Part shown: in pieces, positions 59,588 to 64,000 of the stretch | Layout: the number at the start of each line of letters is the position of its first letter | How positions within the stretch are numbered: position 1 is the stretch's first letter | Made by a program: the position numbers and the translations under genes | Source of the DNA: Dactylosporangium vinaceum | GTDB lineage: Bacteria > Actinomycetota > Actinomycetes > Mycobacteriales > Micromonosporaceae | DNA length: 64,000 nt | NCBI RefSeq assembly: GCF_019904175.1 | Contig: NZ_CP061913.1 | Coordinates: forward strand, 3,100,001-3,164,000 | Direction of reading: 5' to 3' | The notes under the pieces: generated by a model | Told to the model about the DNA's origin: nothing | Databases searched by the model: none | What the model saw: the letters and a program-made list of their open reading frames with translations, nothing else

Positions 59588-60111
59588 GGCGGCGCCATGC
59601 CCGGCAAGTGCGTATAGCTCGACGGTCGAGCCGGGCGGTGGTTCGCAACGGATAGACGCAGCGCGCTCGCACCGGGTCGAGACGCCGGCGAGCGGGCCGC
59701 GGCGGCTGGCCGGGCTGGTGCTCGGTCGGGGACGCGGGCCAGGAGCCTCGGTGTGAGTGGCGTATGCAAAAGGAGATGCGCGCCGGCGGCTGGAGATACC
59801 GGGTGTTGCCTCAGCCGCATGTCAGGTTGTCGACACTTCCCGGGGTAATTCGGGCGGCACTGGATTGGTTCAAGAAAGAGATCAGGAAAGGGGCTGTCGG
59901 ATCTGTTACATCCTGGGGCGTCCAAGGGCTGCGGAAAGTCCCGAAAAACGCTCTTGAGCTGCGCAGACACGGTTGGTGTGAAGGTTGGTTAACGGGCCGT
60001 TCGGGTGGTCCTCGTGATCGCATTCTGTGCCTACCATCGGCATTGCGTGGGCGGCTCCGGGTCGTCCCTGGGTCGGAATGGTTTCTGCTGACAAGATCGG
60101 AGGCCGGGTCG
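59588..60111. other. Leader/intergenic region before the GT2 gene
   Basis: The frame of the GT2 gene stays open upstream to 59764, but the translation there has no similarity to the family and AT-richer composition. I see no clear promoter or riboswitch consensus; a regulated leader is possible given the 500-base length. Confidence 0.45.
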
Positions 60112-62076
60112 TTGCTGGACACCGCCGCGCCCCGATCGGTGGCATCCGGGTCGTCCGGAGCTGAGGCCACGCCCGGTGCAGGGTCGCGCGCTGAGCGGCG
60201 GGCTCGGCGGCGGCGCGGGAAGTTGCTGGCCAAGGCCGAGCAGACGCACCGGGCCTACGAGGACTGCAATGAGCTTGCCGGGCCGTTGACGACGCCGCGG
60301 ACGGCGCAGCACCCGGTGGTGTTCCGGCACGTCGGGGGTGCGTGGCGGCGGGTCGTGCTGTCGCTGCTCATCGGGCTCAACTTCCTGACCGGTGTGGTGT
60401 TCGTCGGGTGGCTGCTGCTGCCCGAGCACATTCCCGGCGGCGGGGACGCGGCGCCGGGTGACTGGCACGTGATCGTGGCGCGGGTGGCGTTCTGCTTCGT
60501 GGTGCTCGTCGAGGCCGTGCGGATGCTGCAGAACTTTGCCGTGTGGGTGTTCGCGTGGAAGGCGCGCGACCCGGTGCCGATGGTGCCCGAGCCGGGGCTG
60601 CGCATCGCGATGCTGACGACGATCGTGCCGGCCAAGGAGCCCATCGACGTTGTCGAGCGGTCGTTGAAGGCGATGCAGCGGGTGCGGTACGACGGGCAGG
60701 TCGACATCTGGATCCTCGACGAGGGCGACGATCCGCGGGTCAAGGCGATGGCCCGGCGGCTGGGCGTCAACCACTTCTCGCGCAAGGGGCGGCCCGAGTT
60801 CAACCAGGAGCACGGGGCGTTCCGGGCCAAGACGAAGTCCGGCAACCACAACGCCTGGCGGGCCACGCACGAGCACGTGTACGACGTCGTGGCGCAGATG
60901 GACCCCGACCACGTGCCAATGCCCAGCTTCCTGGAGCGCACGCTCGGCTACTTCCGCGACCCCGACGTCGCCTTCGTCGTGGCGCCCCAGGTGTACGGCA
61001 ACATGTACGACAACTGGGTCGTGCACGGCGCGTCCGTGCAGCAGTACCTGTTCTCCGGCCTCATCGAGCGCGGCGGCAACGGGCTCGACGCGCCGCTGCT
61101 CATCGGGACCAACCACCTCTACCGGCCGCTGGCGTGGGCGCTCATCGACGGATACCAGGACTCGATCATCGAGGACCACCTCACCAGCATGGTCGTCATG
61201 GGCGCGAAGAACCCGCTCACCGACCGCAGGTGGCGGGGCGTCTACACGCCGGACGTCGTGGCGATCGGCGAGGGGCCGACCAGCTGGACCGACTACTTCA
61301 ACCAGCAGAAGCGCTGGGCCTACGGCGTGTGGGAGATCCTGCTGCGCAAGGCCAAGCCCAGCCTCGCGCGCCTGAGCATGGGCCAGCGCCTCTGCTACGG
61401 CCTGGTCCAGTCGTACTACCCGAGCGTGGCGCTCTCCGCGGTCTCCGGGATCGTGGCCACCGGGACCTACCTCACGCTCGGCATCAACGCGGCCACCATC
61501 GAGTGGCGCCTGTGGCTCGGGCTGTGGGGCGCCAGCATGGGCAGCTGGGCGATCCTGTGGCTGTGGCTGCGGCGGTACAACCTCGCCCGGCACGAGCGCC
61601 GGGAGATCGGCGTGCACGGCATGCTCCTCGCGCTCTTCGCCATGCCCGTGTACGCGGCGGCGGGGCTGGCGGCGCTGGCCCGGCGGCCGCTCGCCTACGC
61701 GGTGACGGCCAAGGGGCGGCTGCGCAGCGGCGACGGGCCCCGGACGTTCCGGACCCACGCGGTGTGGGCGCTCGTCGGCGCCGCGCTGCTGGTGACGAGC
61801 GCGCTGCTGCGGTACGACTCGATCGCTTTGCGCTTCTGGGCCTCACTCAGTGTCGTCGTCGGCGTCCTGCCGCCCCTGATGGCGTATGCGGCATATCTGC
61901 GCCGGCGCGGTGTCGAGGAGCCCGAGGAGGACCCGGTGACCGCGGGCCTCGTCGTCACCATCCGGGCCACCGCCGCGAGTGGGATGGCCATCGACGACCT
62001 GCCGACGGTGCACGGGTTTCCGGCGGTGCCGCACGCGGGCCTGCCGATCCAGCCCAAGCAGAAGAGCCCGGCATGA
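60112..62076 (+). CDS. Cellulose-synthase-like family 2 glycosyltransferase (654 aa)
   Basis: Membrane polysaccharide synthase: two N-terminal helices, cytoplasmic GT2 domain with IVPAKEPIDVVERSLKA, DIWILDEGDDPRV, KSGNHNAWRA, QMDPDHVPM (DxD-type), IEDHLTSMVV (catalytic Asp) and QQKRWAYGVWE (QxxRW), then about five C-terminal helices. It polymerises sugars from NDP-sugars across the membrane. TTG 60112 is chosen because GGAGG lies 8 bases upstream and the protein then begins close to conserved sequence. ATGA overlap with the GH26 gene. Confidence 0.88.
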   Translation: MLDTAAPRSVASGSSGAEATPGAGSRAERRARRRRGKLLAKAEQTHRAYEDCNELAGPLTTPRTAQHPVVFRHVGGAWRRVVLSLLIGLNFLTGVVFVGWLLLPEHIPGGGDAAPGDWHVIVARVAFCFVVLVEAVRMLQNFAVWVFAWKARDPVPMVPEPGLRIAMLTTIVPAKEPIDVVERSLKAMQRVRYDGQVDIWILDEGDDPRVKAMARRLGVNHFSRKGRPEFNQEHGAFRAKTKSGNHNAWRATHEHVYDVVAQMDPDHVPMPSFLERTLGYFRDPDVAFVVAPQVYGNMYDNWVVHGASVQQYLFSGLIERGGNGLDAPLLIGTNHLYRPLAWALIDGYQDSIIEDHLTSMVVMGAKNPLTDRRWRGVYTPDVVAIGEGPTSWTDYFNQQKRWAYGVWEILLRKAKPSLARLSMGQRLCYGLVQSYYPSVALSAVSGIVATGTYLTLGINAATIEWRLWLGLWGASMGSWAILWLWLRRYNLARHERREIGVHGMLLALFAMPVYAAAGLAALARRPLAYAVTAKGRLRSGDGPRTFRTHAVWALVGAALLVTSALLRYDSIALRFWASLSVVVGVLPPLMAYAAYLRRRGVEEPEEDPVTAGLVVTIRATAASGMAIDDLPTVHGFPAVPHAGLPIQPKQKSPA

Positions 62077-63185
62077 TCACCCTGCCGCGGCTCATGCTGG
62101 CCGCGCTCGTGGTCATCGGCGGCTACGTGTTCGTGGTGGCGCCGCGCGTCGAGGCGTACACGAGCGCGAAGGCGACCTGGCAGGAGCAGCTCGCCGAGCC
62201 GGTGCCGTCGTTCGCGCCGACCCAGGCGCAGAAGCCGCCGCAGGTGTTCCCCCAGAACGGCACGGCGTTCTTCGGGATCTTCACCGAGAAGGGGCCGGGC
62301 GACCTCACCGACTACAACGGCTTCGTCAAGGCGGCCGGCAAGCAGCCGCAGGTGATGATGTTCGCGTCCGGCTGGGGCGCGCAGAAGCACTTCGACCGGC
62401 AGCCGTTCGACCGGATCGTCAACCGCGGCATGCTGCCCATGCTGGGCTGGGAGCCCTGGGACTACCGCGCGGAGTCGAAGACCGACAAGGACCGGGGCAC
62501 GCAGCCGCAGTACCGACTCGGCAACATCAGCGGCGGGAACTTCGACGCCTACATCACCGAGTGGGCCAACGGCATCAAGGCGCTCGGCTATCCGGTGGCG
62601 ATCCGCTTCGCCCACGAGATGAACGGCTACTGGTATCCGTGGTGCGAGTCCGCCAACGGCAACCAGGCCGGCGACTACGTCAAGGCGTGGCGGCACGTGC
62701 ACGACCTGTTCGAGAAGCTCGGCGCCGGGAACGTCATCTGGGTCTGGAGCCCGAACGTCGTGTACGAGAACGCGACGCCGCTGTCCCAGCTGTACCCGGG
62801 CGACCAGTACGTCGACTGGGTCGGGCTGTCCGGCTACTACGGCACCGCGGGCATGGAGAAGTACCAGACGTTCGAGCAGATCTACCGGGTCACCCTCGGC
62901 GAGCTCAAGACGCTCAGCAAGCGCCCGATCGTCGTCACCGAGACCGCGGCCACCGACGCGCAGGGCCGCAAGGCCGAGTGGATCACCGACCTGCTCCAGA
63001 CGCTGCCGAGGCACCCGGAGATCATCGGCTTCCTCTGGTACGAGTCGGTCAAGGAGACGGACTGGCGCATCGCCGCCTCGCCCGCCGCGTCGGCCGCGTT
63101 CGCCAAGGGTGTCGAGCAGCCATACTTCGGGGCCCGGTGGGACCCCGACATGACTACGCGCCGGCTGGTCCCCAGCCGTGATTGA
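62073..63185 (+). CDS. Membrane-anchored GH26-family glycoside hydrolase (370 aa)
   Basis: One N-terminal membrane helix (LPRLMLAALVVIGGYVFVVAP), then a GH26-like TIM barrel: acid/base Glu in IRFAHEMNGYWYPW, WSPN, and nucleophile Glu in PIVVTETAATD. Family members cleave beta-mannans or related beta-glycans. Translationally coupled to the GT2 synthase, so it probably trims or releases the polymer that the synthase makes, like the cellulase partners of bacterial cellulose synthases. Extracytoplasmic. Confidence 0.88.
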   Translation: MITLPRLMLAALVVIGGYVFVVAPRVEAYTSAKATWQEQLAEPVPSFAPTQAQKPPQVFPQNGTAFFGIFTEKGPGDLTDYNGFVKAAGKQPQVMMFASGWGAQKHFDRQPFDRIVNRGMLPMLGWEPWDYRAESKTDKDRGTQPQYRLGNISGGNFDAYITEWANGIKALGYPVAIRFAHEMNGYWYPWCESANGNQAGDYVKAWRHVHDLFEKLGAGNVIWVWSPNVVYENATPLSQLYPGDQYVDWVGLSGYYGTAGMEKYQTFEQIYRVTLGELKTLSKRPIVVTETAATDAQGRKAEWITDLLQTLPRHPEIIGFLWYESVKETDWRIAASPAASAAFAKGVEQPYFGARWDPDMTTRRLVPSRD

Positions 63186-63200
63186 TAGAGGAGCAACCCC

Positions 63201-64000
63201 GTGGTGAGCGGTTACGTCGTCGGCATCGACCTCGGCACGTCGAACACGGTCGCCGTGATCCGCTCGCCCGACGGGCGGCGGCGCCCCGTGCTGTTCGACG
63301 GCGCGCCGCTGATGCCGTCGTCGGTGTTCCTCACCGACAACGGCCAGCTCGCGGTCGGACGGGATGCGCAGCGCCTCGCCCAGCTCGACCCGGGCCGCTA
63401 CGAGCCGAACCCGAAGCGGCGCATCGACGAGCCCTCGGTGCTGCTGGGCAGCTCCGAGATTCCCACAGTGCACATGCTGGCGGCGGTACTGCGCGCAGTG
63501 GCGGTCGGCGTCGCGGAGGTGACCCGGTATGCGCCGCCGGTCGTGCTCACGTACCCGGCCTCGTGGGGGCAGACCCGGCGCAAGATGCTGCACGACGCCG
63601 CCGTCACCGCCGGGTTCGGCGACGTCAGCATGCTGCCCGAGCCGGTCGCCGCGGCCCGGTACTTCATCAGCGCCCTCAACCACCCCCTGCCCCCGGGCCA
63701 GGCCGTCGTCGTCTACGACTTCGGCGGCGGCACCATCGACATCGCCGTGGTCCGCAACGATCCGCAGGGCTTCACCGTCATCGGCTCCGGCGGCCTCGAG
63801 GACGTCGGCGGCCTCGACCTGGACGCCGCCCTCGTCGAGCGGCTCGGCGAGGTGCTCGCGGCGTCGCAGCCGGACGTGTGGCGGCGCCTGCAGGACCCGC
63901 GCACGTCGCAGGAGCGCCGCGACCGCCGGCTGTTCTGGGAGGACATCCGCGGCGCGAAGGAGATGCTCTCCCGCACCACGGTGGCCCCCGTCTCCGTGCC
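63201..64000 (+). CDS. Hsp70-like (DnaK-type) ATPase, N-terminal part, cut by window end
   Basis: GTG start with GAGGAG 7 bases upstream. The actin-like ATPase signatures are present: VGIDLGTSNTVAVIR (phosphate 1), VVLTYPASWG, and VVVYDFGGGTIDIAVV (phosphate 2). The spacing resembles the actinobacterial Hsp70-like proteins that carry other domains after the ATPase rather than true DnaK. The frame is open to the last base. It follows GH26 by 15 bases, so it is probably in the same operon. Confidence 0.87.
   Translation, partial: MVSGYVVGIDLGTSNTVAVIRSPDGRRRPVLFDGAPLMPSSVFLTDNGQLAVGRDAQRLAQLDPGRYEPNPKRRIDEPSVLLGSSEIPTVHMLAAVLRAVAVGVAEVTRYAPPVVLTYPASWGQTRRKMLHDAAVTAGFGDVSMLPEPVAAARYFISALNHPLPPGQAVVVYDFGGGTIDIAVVRNDPQGFTVIGSGGLEDVGGLDLDAALVERLGEVLAASQPDVWRRLQDPRTSQERRDRRLFWEDIRGAKEMLSRTTVAPVSV

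Noticed and set aside
59764..60111. Upstream ATG-initiated extension of the GT2 synthase (116 residues)
   Set aside because: Composition and sequence are unlike the protein family and unlike coding DNA here; TTG 60112 has a well-placed GGAGG.
1..64000. tRNA, rRNA and known riboswitches
   Set aside because: Looked for conserved arms and consensus cores in the gaps and saw none that I can support; a covariance-model search would be needed to exclude them.

Overview
The window is uniformly very GC-rich DNA with strong GC3 bias, tightly packed operons with ATGA/GTGA stop-start overlaps, many GTG and some TTG starts, and families typical of filamentous actinomycetes (FtsX-type 1000-residue permeases, CGNR zinc-finger regulators, CYTH-CHAD protein, EACC1/caspase conflict genes, type II-like ketosynthases with free ACPs). 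The best guess is a Micromonosporaceae-like actinomycete. That is an inference from style and gene content, since no rRNA or other phylogenetic marker is present.

Layout. 1-4.1 kb: two FtsX-like ABC permease subunits, the first cut by the window edge. 4.4-5.2 kb: remains of an ISL3-family transposase. 5.4-30.98 kb: a biosynthetic gene cluster. 31.3-36 kb: a secreted serine hydrolase, a BBE-type flavoprotein, an HD hydrolase and a cupin-like protein. 36-40.1 kb: a putative conflict/immunity cassette (EACC1, caspase fused to an AlgH/YqgE domain, SIR2-domain protein, small helical protein). 40.2-52.9 kb: housekeeping and accessory genes (CYTH-CHAD, phosphodiesterase, methyltransferase, DedA, metallo-beta-lactamase fold hydrolase, MFS exporter with Lrp regulator, two cyclic-di-GMP enzymes, MarR). 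53-59.6 kb: an orphan condensation-domain paralogue, several blocks of tandem repeats, an esterase, a CGNR regulator and an MFS pump with a 90-bp repeat tail. 60-64 kb: a GT2 synthase, a GH26 hydrolase and an Hsp70-like protein that runs off the right edge.

The cluster. A divergent pair of promoters appears to sit in the 24.7-25.4 kb gap. Leftward runs an operon of 16 genes: acyl-adenylating enzyme, two ACPs, ketosynthase, a Cys-less half-ketosynthase, a second ketosynthase, 4-hydroxymandelate synthase (HmaS), a PhyH-type oxygenase, a DUF3050 haem-oxygenase-fold protein, E1-alpha and E1-beta of a 2-oxoacid dehydrogenase, a second adenylating enzyme, a condensation-domain protein, a KAS III, a third ACP and a Cys-less KAS III partner. 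Rightward runs methyltransferase, ACP, glycosyltransferase and a two-gene ABC exporter. Hydroxymandelate oxidase, an HpgT-like aminotransferase and an Sfp-type phosphopantetheinyl transferase form a third unit at 7-10 kb. HmaS, Hmo and HpgT together make 4-hydroxyphenylglycine in known pathways. Here the same 4-hydroxyphenylglyoxylate could also be decarboxylated by the E1 pair to load an aroyl group. I infer a glycosylated, methylated, exported acyl or polyketide conjugate of a hydroxyphenylglycine or hydroxybenzoyl unit, assembled on free ACPs. I do not recognise a named product.

At the right end of the cluster a 16-residue Ile/Ser-rich peptide gene has a near-consensus promoter and an ideal ribosome binding site, and is followed by a terminator hairpin before a condensation-domain gene. 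It looks either like an attenuator leader or like a very small peptide product. This and the conflict cassette are the two most interesting items.
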